From: Flavobacteriales bacterium
GTDB lineage: Bacteria; Bacteroidota; Bacteroidia; Flavobacteriales_D; Sanyastnellaceae
Assembly: GCA_016780385.1 (NCBI GenBank)
Contig: JADHLY010000015.1
Span: 1 to 40,278 of the forward strand
DNA length: 40,278 bases
Direction: 5' to 3'
Shown here: positions 17,254-25,949 of the stretch, in pieces
How positions within the stretch are numbered: the stretch's first letter is position 1
Layout: every line of letters begins with the position of its first letter
Translations under genes and position numbers: made by a program
The notes under the pieces: generated by a model
Seen by the model: the letters and a program-made list of their open reading frames with translations, nothing else
Told to the model about the DNA's origin: nothing
The model's database searches: none

Positions 17254-18807
17254 TCACAGCGGCGGATTGCCGTGCTTGCGACGCGGACGGCGGACCGCCT
17301 TGTTTTCGAGCATGGCAAAGCCTTTGAGCAGCCGTGCCCGGGTGTTGGCCGGTTCGATGACCTCATCGACATAGCCCCTCGCTGCCGCCCGATAAGGGTG
17401 GGCAAACAGCTCCGCGTATTCGGCCTCCTTCTCCGCCAATTTGGCTACCGGGTCATCTGCGGCTGCGATTTCCTTGCGGAAAATAATCTCCGCTGCGCCT
17501 TTGGCGCCCATCACCGCAATCTCAGAAGTTGGCCAAGCAAAGTTCAGGTCGGCCCCGATGTGCTTGGAGTTCATGACGTCGTAAGCGCCGCCGTATGCCT
17601 TCCGCGTGATCACCGTGATGCGCGGCACTGTCGCCTCGCTGAAGGCGTACAGCAACTTGGCGCCGTTGGTAATGATGCCGCTCCATTCTTGGTCTGTACC
17701 CGGAAGGAATCCAGGGACGTCCTCCAGCACGAGCAAGGGGACATTGAACGCATCGCATGTCCGGACAAAACGGGCAGCCTTGGTCGAAGCGCCGATGTCC
17801 AGCACACCGGCCAGCACCGCAGGCTGGTTGGCCACGATGCCGATAGAGCGCCCACCCAATCGGGCAAAGCCCACCACGATGTTGGCCGCAAAATCCGGCT
17901 GCACTTCCAAGAAACTGCCACCGTCCACCAACTCAGCAACGACATCGCGCATGTCATAAGGCTGTTGTGCGCTCTCCGGGATGATCCCGTTCAAAGCAGG
18001 CCGCAATTCATCGCCACCTTGATACGGCAGTGAAGCAGGTACCTCTTCACAATTCTGAGGCAGATAGGCCAACAGCTCCTTGATCCGATCAATCGCCACC
18101 ACTTCATTGGGCGCCGTCAAGTGGGCCACACCACTCTTGCTCGCATGGGTCCTGGCCCCGCCGAGTTCCTCCGCCGTCACCTCCTCATGGGTGACCGTTT
18201 TGACCACATTGGGTCCCGTGACAAACATGTAGCTCGTGCCCTCCGTCATCAAGATGAAGTCGGTCAATGCCGGGCTGTACACCGCTCCGCCGGCACACGG
18301 CCCCAGGATCGCACTGATCTGTGGCACGACACCACTGGCCTGAACATTGCGGTGAAAGATGTCTGCGTACCCTCCAAGGCTGACCACCCCTTCCTGTATC
18401 CTTGCGCCACCAGAATCGTTGAGGCCAATCACGGGGGCCCCATTGTCCAGGGCCAAGTCCATCACACGGCAAATCTTCTCGGCATGCGCCTCAGCCAATG
18501 AACCCCCGAGGACCGTGAAATCCTGGCTGAAGACGTAGACCAACCGGCCGTTGACCGTCCCGTATCCCGTGACCACGCCGTCTCCCAAGAACTGCTGCTT
18601 GTCCAGCCCAAACAAACTGGAACGGTGCGTCACCAGCATGCCAAGTTCCTCAAAAGAGCCTTCGTCCAGCAGCAAATCGATGCGCTCCCGCGCCGTCAAT
18701 TTGCCCTTTCCGTGCTGGGCCTCGATGCGCTGTTCTCCTCCACCCATGCGGGCTTCGGCCTTCATTGCCGCAAGGCGGTCCAACGGGTTGTTGTCCTCTG
18801 ATGCCAT
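17254..18807 (-). CDS. Acyl-CoA carboxylase carboxyltransferase (beta) subunit, propionyl-CoA type
   Basis: This biotin-dependent carboxyltransferase moves CO2 from carboxybiotin to an acyl-CoA, most likely propionyl-CoA to methylmalonyl-CoA. It could also be the alpha subunit of a methylmalonyl-CoA decarboxylase. The 517-residue length is typical. Both crotonase-like halves are present: [13 protein letters not shown] and [15 protein letters not shown] in the first, [19 protein letters not shown] and [17 protein letters not shown] in the second. The biotin carboxylase and carrier subunits are not in this window. It is divergent from aspS. Confidence 0.93.
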   Translation of the reverse strand: MASEDNNPLDRLAAMKAEARMGGGEQRIEAQHGKGKLTARERIDLLLDEGSFEELGMLVTHRSSLFGLDKQQFLGDGVVTGYGTVNGRLVYVFSQDFTVLGGSLAEAHAEKICRVMDLALDNGAPVIGLNDSGGARIQEGVVSLGGYADIFHRNVQASGVVPQISAILGPCAGGAVYSPALTDFILMTEGTSYMFVTGPNVVKTVTHEEVTAEELGGARTHASKSGVAHLTAPNEVVAIDRIKELLAYLPQNCEEVPASLPYQGGDELRPALNGIIPESAQQPYDMRDVVAELVDGGSFLEVQPDFAANIVVGFARLGGRSIGIVANQPAVLAGVLDIGASTKAARFVRTCDAFNVPLLVLEDVPGFLPGTDQEWSGIITNGAKLLYAFSEATVPRITVITRKAYGGAYDVMNSKHIGADLNFAWPTSEIAVMGAKGAAEIIFRKEIAAADDPVAKLAEKEAEYAELFAHPYRAAARGYVDEVIEPANTRARLLKGFAMLENKAVRRPRRKHGNPPL

Positions 18808-18889
18808 GCTCCGAAACTAATGCGCAAGTGGCAACCAATGCACTGTGCACACCGCATCGCCCCCGCTGCGCGCTGCAAAAGGCGAGACT

Positions 18890-18897
18890 TACCTTTG
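18890..18897 (+). promoter_or_regulatory. Candidate -7 box of aspS
   Basis: TACCTTTG is an exact TAnnTTTG match, 38 nt upstream of ATG 18936. No TTTG is present at the expected -33 position. Confidence 0.35.
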
Positions 18898-18935
18898 CAG
18901 CGCGGCTCCAGCGCTTACGGACCGCCAACATCGCC

Positions 18936-20693
18936 ATGCTTCGATCCCACACCTGCGGAGAGCTTCGCCCCGAACACATCGGACAGACCGTCACCTTGAG
19001 CGGCTGGGTACAACGCGCCCGCAACCTCGGCGGAATGACCTTCGTCGACCTCCGTGACCGCTACGGTATCACGCAGCTCGCCTTCAACATGGACACCAAT
19101 GCCGACCTCTGTGGTCAGGCCCGAAAACTGGGACGCGAGTTCGTCATCCAGGCCGTCGGAAAGGTGTGCGAACGCGAGTCCAAGAACATGCAAATCCCCA
19201 CCGGTGAAATCGAAATCGAAATCACCGCATTGAACATCCTCAATGCTGCAGACACCCCGCCCTTCACCATTGAAGATGATACCGACGGCGGCGATGATTT
19301 GCGCATGCAATACCGCTACCTCGACTTGCGCCGAGGACCGGTCCAACGCAACCTCTTGCTGCGCCATCGGGTCAACATCGAGACCCGGAAGTACCTCGAC
19401 AGCATCGATTTCATCGATGTGGAAACACCCGTCCTGATCAAGTCTACGCCTGAAGGTGCCCGTGACTTCGTGGTCCCAAGCCGCATGAATCCTGGCCAGT
19501 TCTACGCGTTGCCACAAAGCCCACAGACCTTCAAGCAGCTGCTGATGGTGAGCGGTTTTGACAAGTACTACCAGATCGTCAAGTGTTTCCGCGACGAAGA
19601 CCTGCGCGCCGACCGCCAGCCCGAATTCACCCAGGTGGACTGCGAGATGAGCTTCGTGGAACAGGAAGACATCCTCAACACCTTCGAAGGCCTGGTCAGA
19701 CACCTGTTCACCACGGTCCTCGACCGCGAAATCGGAGACTTCCCCCGCATGACCTACGACGAGGCCATGGAGAAGTACGGCATCGACAAGCCCGACATCC
19801 GCTTCGGCATGGAGTTCCAAGACATGGCGCCGGTCGCCCAAGGGGTTGGGTTCAACGTCTTTGACAGTGCGGAGGCCGTGCTGGGCATCGTTGTCCCCGG
19901 CGCTGCCAGCTTCACCCGCAAGCAACTCGACGGCCTGACCGATTGGGTCAAGCGCCCGCAAATCGGCGCCCGCGGACTCGTGTACTGCAAGGTCAACGAG
20001 GACGGCAGTTTCAAGTCCAGCGTCGACAAATTCTACGACCAAGATGCCCTTGCCAAGTGGGCTGCCCACACAGGCGCCCAACCCGGCGACCTCATGCTCG
20101 TATTGTGCGGCGGCCTCGACGCGACCCGCAAGCAGCTCGCTGAACTGCGCCTGCACATGGGTTCGGAAATGGGCCTGCGCGACCCCTTCGATTTCAAGCC
20201 CCTCTGGGTCGTGGACTTCCCACTGCTCGAATGGGACGAAGAAACGGAACGCTACCATGCGATGCACCACCCATTTACATCGCCCAAGCCGGAGCACATG
20301 GAACTCATCGACAGCGACCCTGGAGCTGTCCGCGCCAACGCCTACGACATGGTCATCAACGGCGTGGAAATCGGTGGTGGGTCTATCCGAATTCACGACA
20401 AGGACGTTCAAGCCCGCATGTTTGACCTGCTCGGCTTTACACCCGAAGAGGCCCAAGCCCAGTTCGGCTTCCTGATGAACGCCTTCCGCTACGGTGCACC
20501 GCCACACGGTGGACTGGCACTCGGGTTCGACCGATTGTGCTCCATGCTCGGCGGCGTGAACACCATTCGCGACTTCATCGCCTTCCCGAAGAACAACCAG
20601 GGCCGCGACGTCATGATCGACGCCCCAAGTCCCATTCACGACGACCAGTACAACGAGCTTTTCTTGGCTTCTACAGCCCCCGAGAAGGAATAA
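18936..20693 (+). CDS. aspS: Aspartyl-tRNA synthetase
   Basis: This class II synthetase charges tRNA-Asp. The 585-residue protein has an N-terminal OB-fold anticodon-binding domain ([20 protein letters not shown]), motif 2 ([17 protein letters not shown]), a bacterial-type GAD insertion domain (residues about 290-420) and motif 3 ([10 protein letters not shown]). Presence of the GAD domain marks the bacterial AspRS type. I cannot tell from sequence whether it is discriminating; the genomic presence of GatCAB would decide. The start at 18936 is where homology begins ([17 protein letters not shown]). Confidence 0.97.
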   Translation: MLRSHTCGELRPEHIGQTVTLSGWVQRARNLGGMTFVDLRDRYGITQLAFNMDTNADLCGQARKLGREFVIQAVGKVCERESKNMQIPTGEIEIEITALNILNAADTPPFTIEDDTDGGDDLRMQYRYLDLRRGPVQRNLLLRHRVNIETRKYLDSIDFIDVETPVLIKSTPEGARDFVVPSRMNPGQFYALPQSPQTFKQLLMVSGFDKYYQIVKCFRDEDLRADRQPEFTQVDCEMSFVEQEDILNTFEGLVRHLFTTVLDREIGDFPRMTYDEAMEKYGIDKPDIRFGMEFQDMAPVAQGVGFNVFDSAEAVLGIVVPGAASFTRKQLDGLTDWVKRPQIGARGLVYCKVNEDGSFKSSVDKFYDQDALAKWAAHTGAQPGDLMLVLCGGLDATRKQLAELRLHMGSEMGLRDPFDFKPLWVVDFPLLEWDEETERYHAMHHPFTSPKPEHMELIDSDPGAVRANAYDMVINGVEIGGGSIRIHDKDVQARMFDLLGFTPEEAQAQFGFLMNAFRYGAPPHGGLALGFDRLCSMLGGVNTIRDFIAFPKNNQGRDVMIDAPSPIHDDQYNELFLASTAPEKE

Positions 20694-20698
20694 CTTTA
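20691..20698 (+). promoter_or_regulatory. Candidate -7 box of the bacilliredoxin gene, 5 nt before its start
   Basis: TAACTTTA overlaps the aspS stop codon and ends 5 nt before ATG 20704. The spacing matches boxes before trpS and the secreted protease gene and suggests a leaderless transcript. Confidence 0.35.
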
Positions 20699-20703
20699 CC
20701 CCT

Positions 20704-21114
20704 ATGTATCCCGCTGAGATTGTCAACCCCATGAAAGCCGAGCTCGTCGACGCCGGCTTCACCGAACTTTTGGATTCCGCCGCCGTTGATGCCGCCCTCG
20801 CTGAGGAAGGCACCGCAGTGGTCGTCCTCAACAGCGTTTGCGGCTGTGCCGCAGGCTCCATGCGCCCCGGTGTGAAAGCCTCCCTCGAAAACGCGAAGCT
20901 TCCAAGCAAGCTGCTCACGGCATTTGCCGGCTTCGATGTCGAAGCTGTCGAGCGCGTGCGGAAGCACACCCTGCCCTATCCGCCCAGCAGCCCTGCGGTT
21001 GCCCTCTTCAAGGACGGAAAGCTGGTGCACATGGTGGAGCGCCATCACATCGAAGGCCGCACGGCCGAGATGCTCGCCGAGCACCTCAAGGCCGCCTACG
21101 ACGAGTTCTGCTGA
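20704..21114 (+). CDS. Bacilliredoxin, BrxA/BrxB (YphP/YqiW) family
   Basis: Members of this family remove bacillithiol from mixed disulfides, or act as low-molecular-weight-thiol redoxins, in the cytoplasm. The 136-residue protein has the diagnostic CGC active site (Cys46-Gly-Cys48 within NSVCGCAAGSMRPG) and the conserved SSPAVALFKDGKLVHMVERH segment. It starts 10 nt after the aspS stop. Many Bacteroidota carry this family and are reported or predicted to make bacillithiol. The biosynthesis genes are not in the window, so the partner thiol is inferred. Confidence 0.93.
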   Translation: MYPAEIVNPMKAELVDAGFTELLDSAAVDAALAEEGTAVVVLNSVCGCAAGSMRPGVKASLENAKLPSKLLTAFAGFDVEAVERVRKHTLPYPPSSPAVALFKDGKLVHMVERHHIEGRTAEMLAEHLKAAYDEFC

Positions 21115-21135
21115 TCGGCAGACCATCCCAACATC

Positions 21136-21168
21136 AAAAAACCCGGACCTCATCAGTCCGGGTTTTTT
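21136..21168. terminator. Bidirectional rho-independent terminator
   Basis: Perfect 13-bp arms (AAAAAACCCGGAC and GTCCGGGTTTTTT) flank a 7-nt loop. It lies between the convergent bacilliredoxin gene and the head-repeat gene and serves both strands. Confidence 0.92.
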
Positions 21169-21187
21169 GTTTGAGGCATGGAGGAAT

Positions 21188-22429
21188 TCAATCCTCCGTT
21201 CCACCTGAATCATCCGGTGATACCAAGATGAACAATGGATTGGCGCTGTTTCCCAAATAAACTCCAGAGCTGTTGCTTCCCGGCGCAGAACCGATGCCCA
21301 CATCTCCGGGAGGGCCATAGAATCCCTCCTCGCCCCCGTAGTATGATGCCGTATCACGCGGTTCCAACAGCAGGCCAGCTCCACCAAGAATCGTGGAATG
21401 CGAACCAGCCACATTCACGTTGTCCGTCCCTCCCACGATGGTCTTCCCTTGCGAACTGTAGTTCGAGGGGGAGTTCAACCCCGCAGCCAAGGTGTTCGAC
21501 GTTCCCCCAAAGATGGAGCCACAGTAATCGCTGGCTTGGTTGAAGCGGCCCCCGAAGATGGCAGAGTATTGGGCATTCCCACCTTCTTCCATCACCGTTT
21601 GATTGGATTGTCCCCCCACCAACACACTCTTGTCTCCACTGGTCATGTTGTTTCCACCCCCCACGAGCACATCGTGCCCGCCCAAAGCGGCGTTGTTTCT
21701 TCCACCCAGCTCGATGCAGGCAGTTCCGTCCACCTCGTTGTTCTCTCCCCCCATTGCGACACTGACTGACCCCTTGGCCTCATTCTGGACACCGCCCATG
21801 GCCACCACCTTGTTGCCCGAGGCCGTGTTCTGATCGCCGCCAAAGACGGCGCTTCGCACCCCACTGACCACATTGTTTGATCCTGCGATCACAGCGGACT
21901 CGTCATTGAGTACCGCATTGTGCAACCCGTGCACTATTCCACTGAAAGAGCTGTACTGGTTCCAACGCCCCAACACCAAATTGTGTGAGCCTCCGCGCTC
22001 TATGGTCGTGGAGTCAGATTCATTGTATCCTACGATGAGGTTGCCTGAGCCATTGGCTGTTGAAGTCTGTCCGAGCCCGTTGACCAATTGAAGGTTAACG
22101 CCTGAAACGAGCAAAGTCTCGTCGTCCACCACGCTCACGTGATCAGACAATCCGGGCACCACCGCGGCCTCCAATGCCTCGACCTGCCCTTGCAGCTCCA
22201 CAATCTGGGTCATCATCAGCAGAAATGCGGCTTCCAGCGTTAAGGAATCCAGCATGATGCCCTCCACCTCAAACTGCTGAGTGAACAGGGTCAACACGGG
22301 GAGGAGGTCATTGATTCCAATGTCCCCCGTATCGTCGTAATCCGGGTTGTAAGGGTAATCTACTTCTATAGTTTGGGCGCCACAGTACATTGGAGCACAC
22401 AACATCATTCCAACCAAAAAACTTCGCAT
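21188..22429 (-). CDS. Orphan YadA-head-like secreted protein with N-terminal dockerin-like motif
   Basis: A 413-residue protein with a signal peptide (MRSFLVGMMLCAPMYCGAQ). Next comes a Ca-binding dockerin-like segment (DYDDTGDIGINDLLPVLTLF), a short coiled-coil (VELQGQVEALEAAV), then about 15 left-handed beta-roll repeats of the YadA head type such as SAVFGGDQNTASG, VSVAMGGENNEVDG and KSVLVGGQSNQTV. The family forms trimeric adhesin heads. Unlike trimeric autotransporters, no YadA membrane anchor follows; the C-terminus is short, acidic and Gly/Ser-rich. How it is attached or released is unknown. The dockerin-like motif is similar to the pair at the end of the protease at 31990. Adhesive or structural role inferred. 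Confidence 0.85.
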   Translation of the reverse strand: MRSFLVGMMLCAPMYCGAQTIEVDYPYNPDYDDTGDIGINDLLPVLTLFTQQFEVEGIMLDSLTLEAAFLLMMTQIVELQGQVEALEAAVVPGLSDHVSVVDDETLLVSGVNLQLVNGLGQTSTANGSGNLIVGYNESDSTTIERGGSHNLVLGRWNQYSSFSGIVHGLHNAVLNDESAVIAGSNNVVSGVRSAVFGGDQNTASGNKVVAMGGVQNEAKGSVSVAMGGENNEVDGTACIELGGRNNAALGGHDVLVGGGNNMTSGDKSVLVGGQSNQTVMEEGGNAQYSAIFGGRFNQASDYCGSIFGGTSNTLAAGLNSPSNYSSQGKTIVGGTDNVNVAGSHSTILGGAGLLLEPRDTASYYGGEEGFYGPPGDVGIGSAPGSNSSGVYLGNSANPLFILVSPDDSGGTED

Positions 22430-22510
22430 GTTTAAAGGTCTTCATTCATCTCATCAACACAGGACTTCTACCCTCACCATTTTGTGAGCGTTCCGGCCCA
22501 ACCTCCATTG

Positions 22511-22518
22511 TATTTTTG
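22511..22518 (+). promoter_or_regulatory. Candidate -7 box of trpS, 5 nt before its start
   Basis: TATTTTTG is an exact TAnnTTTG match ending 5 nt before ATG 22524. The nearest TTTG (22481-22484) is 26 nt upstream, longer than usual. Confidence 0.4.
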
Positions 22519-22523
22519 CGGGT

Positions 22524-23498
22524 ATGGCACGCATCCTCACTGGTATTCAAAGCACCGGCACACCCCACCTTGGAAACGTGCTCGGCGCCATCCGACCGGC
22601 TATTGAACTCGCAGAAAAGTCCAGTGACGAGTCCTACTTGTTCATTGCGGATCTGCACAGCCTGACCCAAATCAAGGACGGCGCCGAATTGCGGGCCAAC
22701 ACGTATGCCGTAGCTGCGGCCTGGCTCGCGTGCGGGCTCGATACCGACAAGACCGTTTTCTACCGCCAAAGTGACGTGCCCCAATGCACCGAACTCGCGT
22801 GGTACCTGAGCTGCTTCTTCCCATACAGCCGCTTAACGCTGGCCCACAGCTTCAAGGACAAGGCGGACCGGTTGGAAGACGTCAACGCCGGACTCTTCAG
22901 CTACCCCATGCTGATGGCCGCCGACATCCTCGCCTATGACGCCAACGAGGTCCCGGTTGGCAAAGACCAACTGCAGCACCTTGAGATGGCCCGGGACGTC
23001 GCTGGCCGCATCAACCACAAAGTGGGCAGTGAAGTGCTCGTCGAACCAGAAGCCCGGACCAACGATGCCACCATGTATGTGCCCGGTACGGACGGCGCCA
23101 AGATGTCCAAGTCCAAGGGCAATACCATCGACCCCTTCGCCGACGAGAAGACGCTCAAGAAGGTGATCAACAAGCAAATCATCACTGACGCTACCCCGCT
23201 CGAGGATCCCAAAGACCCCGACAGCTCCGTGGTCTACCAGCTTTATCAATTGGTGGCTTCCGATGCCGATGCAGCCGACATGGCGGCCAAGCTTCGCGCG
23301 GGTGGATACGGCTGGGGCCACGCCAAGAAGGACCTGCTCGGCGCCCTGGTCGACGGCTTTGCACAGGAACGGGACACGTTCAATCGCTATATGGCCGACC
23401 TACCGGCCTTGGATGCCGAACTCGCCAAAGGAGCCGACAAAGCCCGAGCCATCGCCGACGCTACGGTCACCCGGCTCCGAACTGCACTCGGGTACTGA
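22524..23498 (+). CDS. trpS: Tryptophanyl-tRNA synthetase
   Basis: This class I synthetase charges tRNA-Trp. The 324-residue length is normal for the compact bacterial enzyme. Visible are the HIGH-like motif TPHLGN near the N-terminus and KMSKS at residues 193-197 (DGAKMSKSKGN). The Rossmann core includes YPMLMAADILAYDANEVPVGKDQ. The start MARILTGIQSTGTPHLGN matches family starts, and a TAnnTTTG box lies 5 nt upstream, so the transcript may be leaderless. The DUF6150-like gene converges 15 bp downstream; no terminator is seen between them. Confidence 0.97.
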   Translation: MARILTGIQSTGTPHLGNVLGAIRPAIELAEKSSDESYLFIADLHSLTQIKDGAELRANTYAVAAAWLACGLDTDKTVFYRQSDVPQCTELAWYLSCFFPYSRLTLAHSFKDKADRLEDVNAGLFSYPMLMAADILAYDANEVPVGKDQLQHLEMARDVAGRINHKVGSEVLVEPEARTNDATMYVPGTDGAKMSKSKGNTIDPFADEKTLKKVINKQIITDATPLEDPKDPDSSVVYQLYQLVASDADAADMAAKLRAGGYGWGHAKKDLLGALVDGFAQERDTFNRYMADLPALDAELAKGADKARAIADATVTRLRTALGY

Positions 23499-23513
23499 AC
23501 CCGCAGACGAAGC

Positions 23514-23861
23514 TCAATAGAGCAAATGCTGTTTGGACTTGTTGCGCCAACCCGCGCGACTCTCGGAGTCCACGAAAAAAATCTTGAGGTCTGCCCTCGA
23601 CTCATAGTCGACAAAGAAGATTTTCTTGTCGGCCCGGGACGCGTAGTCCACGAAATGCCAATGGCCCTCGTTGCCGTCCGCCCGGCTCTCGTACTCCTCT
23701 TTGAAGACGAGCAAATCGGCGCGGCTCTCATAGTCTACGACGAACACCTTCACGTCGGCCCCGCTTTCGTACTTCACGGAAAAGATTTTTTGGGCGGCCA
23801 CTTCAACGGGCTGGACGCCCAGTAAAAACAGAAGAAGGAAGGGTGAGCAAAGAAGGCGCAT
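23514..23861 (-). CDS. Small secreted protein with 13-residue YESRAD repeats (DUF6150-like)
   Basis: A 115-residue protein with a signal peptide (MRLLCSPFLLLFLLGVQP). The mature part is six short repeats of about 13 residues with pattern V-D-Y-E-S-R-A-D-hydrophobic (VDYESRADLLVFK, VDYASRADKKIFF, VDYESRADLKIFF) and the closing segment AGWRNKSKQHLLY. The alternating aromatic and charged pattern suggests repeated beta-hairpins. I recall this as the DUF6150 family of unknown function, common in Bacteroidota; that name should be checked. ATG 23861 is preferred over GTG 23867. It is divergent from the DUF4139 gene. Confidence 0.78.
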   Translation of the reverse strand: MRLLCSPFLLLFLLGVQPVEVAAQKIFSVKYESGADVKVFVVDYESRADLLVFKEEYESRADGNEGHWHFVDYASRADKKIFFVDYESRADLKIFFVDSESRAGWRNKSKQHLLY

Positions 23862-23929
23862 GAGCACAAGTTCGGGATTTTTGGCACGGGACTTGAAACG
23901 TGAGGGAAGAACGTCAAAACCTCAAGCTC

Positions 23930-25870
23930 ATGTTCCTACGTATCCTCCTCTCCGTTTTTTCTCTCGCCTTCATCCTCCCCACTCTGCGCGCAGGTGAGGA
24001 AAATGAAAAAGAAGTCCGCCATGCCATTGACCACGTAACGGTCTACCGCCAAGGTGCCCAAATCAAACGGACCACCTCCACGGTCATCCCGGCCGGCACC
24101 GCCACACTGGTCTTCCCGCACTTGCCCACCTCCATCGACCCCAGTGAAGTCCGGGTCACGGGCACCGGTGATTTCACCATCCTTTCGGTGACGCACCGAT
24201 ACCACACCGACACCCTCAGCGGTGCGGAAAGCCAGGCCGAACGCGAACGGCTCCAGATCGAGCGCAACGCCCTGTACCACGACATGCAGCAGGAACAGCA
24301 TTGGTACACGATCCTGGACAAGGAAGAACAGTTGCTTTCCGCACACACCCAATTCACCGTCAAAGACAGCGGTGTCGACCTGGCCCGCCTCATTGACGCA
24401 ACGGAATTCTTGCGGGAGCGGCGCATCGAATTGCTCCAAGAACGCAAAGCCATTGACGGGCGCATTGGCGACATGCAAGCCAGCTTGACCAAGCTGGACC
24501 TGGCGATGGCCGCCCTGCCGCCACTGCTCACCGAGACCCATTTGGAGATGCTCATCCACACGGAGGCAAAGGCCCAAACCAGTGGCGCCATCAGCTTCGG
24601 TTATTGGATGCAACAGGCGGGATGGGACCCCGCCTACAACGCCCGCGTCGAGAGCGTATCCGACCCCCTGAAACTCGAGAGCATCGCCTTGGTCCACCAG
24701 CGGACCGGTGAGGACTGGGAGCGGGTCAACCTCAGCGTGTCCACCGGCACGCCCAACCGCAACCGCTCCAAACCGCACCTCTCGCCGTGGTTCTTGCACG
24801 CCAACCACCACGGCCAGCGTGGTGCGGCCGCCTCCACTGCCGCAGCGGCCAACAATTGGCTGAAAGCCCAACCGTACAACCCGGCTGTGCGGCAGGTCCG
24901 CGGCCAGCTCTATGACGCCCAAGGGCAGCCCCTCATTGGCGCCACCGTCAGCGTGCCTGGCGGCCGCAATACGGTCACGGACGTCAACGGCTTCTACATG
25001 ATCGATGTCCCTACCAATGCGCGCAACATCAGCTACCACAGCGTCGGCATGGTCGCAGAAAACATCGCCGTCAGCAACAGCGTCATGAACGTCGCCCTGG
25101 CCCCGGCCATGGAGATGCTCGACGAGATGGCCGTGGCTTACACCGATATCGAATCGGAAGACATGGAACGGGGGTCACTTTTTGGCAGCCGGCGTGAGCG
25201 CGCCGCGGAGCGCGCCGCCCAAGCCTTTGACTATGCCTCGGTCACTGTGCAGAGTACCCCTACCCAGACGCGGTTTGACATCTCAGCCAAATACAGCATT
25301 GCTTCTGATGGGGTCGTCCAGTCGGTCCGCATCAAAACGATGGATGTTCCGGCCGAGTTCCTCTACGAAGCCACCCCGAAGCTGGACGCTCAAGCCTACC
25401 TCATGGCCCACGTCATGGACTGGGAGGAACTCGACTTGATCAGCGGCCGGCTGCGCATCTACTTCGAGGACGACTTCGTGGGCGAAAGCTCCCTCGTGCT
25501 CAACCTCGCTTCCGATACGCTGAGCCTGTCCCTCGGGCCCGACCCAGCCATACAGGTGCGCCGCAAGCTGGATGGCCACAACAACAAGACCAACGTCATC
25601 ACCGGCAAGCGCGAGCTCGAACGGGCATGGGAAATCAGCATCGACAACCGCAAGGCGCAGCCCATCCGCATCGTGATCGACGACCAGCTCCCGCTCTCCA
25701 ATGACGAGGATGTGGAAGTCAAGGCGGAGGCCCTCGGTGGTGGAAAGCTCGACAAGGACACCGGCCGCGTCGAATGGGACCTCATCGTCAAACCCGGACA
25801 GCGCGAAAACCTCCGTTTCAAGTACAGCGTCCAAGCCCCGCGCGAAGTCCCCATCCGCCTCGACAGCTGA
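23930..25870 (+). CDS. DUF4139 (mucoidy inhibitor MuiA-like) secreted protein with carboxypeptidase-regulatory-like insert
   Basis: A 646-residue exported protein starting MFLRILLSVFSLAFILPT. The N-terminal DUF4140-like domain (DHVTVYRQGAQIKRTT, about residues 30-110) is followed by a coiled-coil helical region (about 110-190) and the first part of DUF4139 (YNARVESVS, LVHQRTGEDWERV). A CarboxypepD_reg-like Ig domain is then inserted (VRGQLYDAQGQPLIGATVSV with TDVNGFYMIDVP). DUF4139 resumes with the characteristic C-terminal part (ITGKRELERAWEISIDNRK, GRVEWDLIVKPGQ). The family is of unknown biochemical function and is widespread in Bacteroidota envelopes. I chose ATG 23930 over upstream GTG 23900 because the signal peptide starts there. 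A terminator follows. Confidence 0.88.
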   Translation: MFLRILLSVFSLAFILPTLRAGEENEKEVRHAIDHVTVYRQGAQIKRTTSTVIPAGTATLVFPHLPTSIDPSEVRVTGTGDFTILSVTHRYHTDTLSGAESQAERERLQIERNALYHDMQQEQHWYTILDKEEQLLSAHTQFTVKDSGVDLARLIDATEFLRERRIELLQERKAIDGRIGDMQASLTKLDLAMAALPPLLTETHLEMLIHTEAKAQTSGAISFGYWMQQAGWDPAYNARVESVSDPLKLESIALVHQRTGEDWERVNLSVSTGTPNRNRSKPHLSPWFLHANHHGQRGAAASTAAAANNWLKAQPYNPAVRQVRGQLYDAQGQPLIGATVSVPGGRNTVTDVNGFYMIDVPTNARNISYHSVGMVAENIAVSNSVMNVALAPAMEMLDEMAVAYTDIESEDMERGSLFGSRRERAAERAAQAFDYASVTVQSTPTQTRFDISAKYSIASDGVVQSVRIKTMDVPAEFLYEATPKLDAQAYLMAHVMDWEELDLISGRLRIYFEDDFVGESSLVLNLASDTLSLSLGPDPAIQVRRKLDGHNNKTNVITGKRELERAWEISIDNRKAQPIRIVIDDQLPLSNDEDVEVKAEALGGGKLDKDTGRVEWDLIVKPGQRENLRFKYSVQAPREVPIRLDS

Positions 25871-25895
25871 CGCTTCCCTGCGGTTCACGACAAGA

Positions 25896-25924
25896 AAAAG
25901 GCCCACCAAAACGGTGGGCCTTTT
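25896..25924. terminator. Bidirectional rho-independent terminator
   Basis: Perfect 12-bp arms (AAAAGGCCCACC and GGTGGGCCTTTT) with a 5-nt loop lie between the convergent DUF4139 gene and the amidohydrolase operon. Confidence 0.92.
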
Positions 25925-25949
25925 CAATGCACATCAGCTGTCTGCTGAG

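Noticed and set aside
18915-20969. 684-residue minus-strand frame across aspS
   Set aside because: It is antisense to aspS, has no recognisable motif, and runs across the aspS end into the bacilliredoxin gene.
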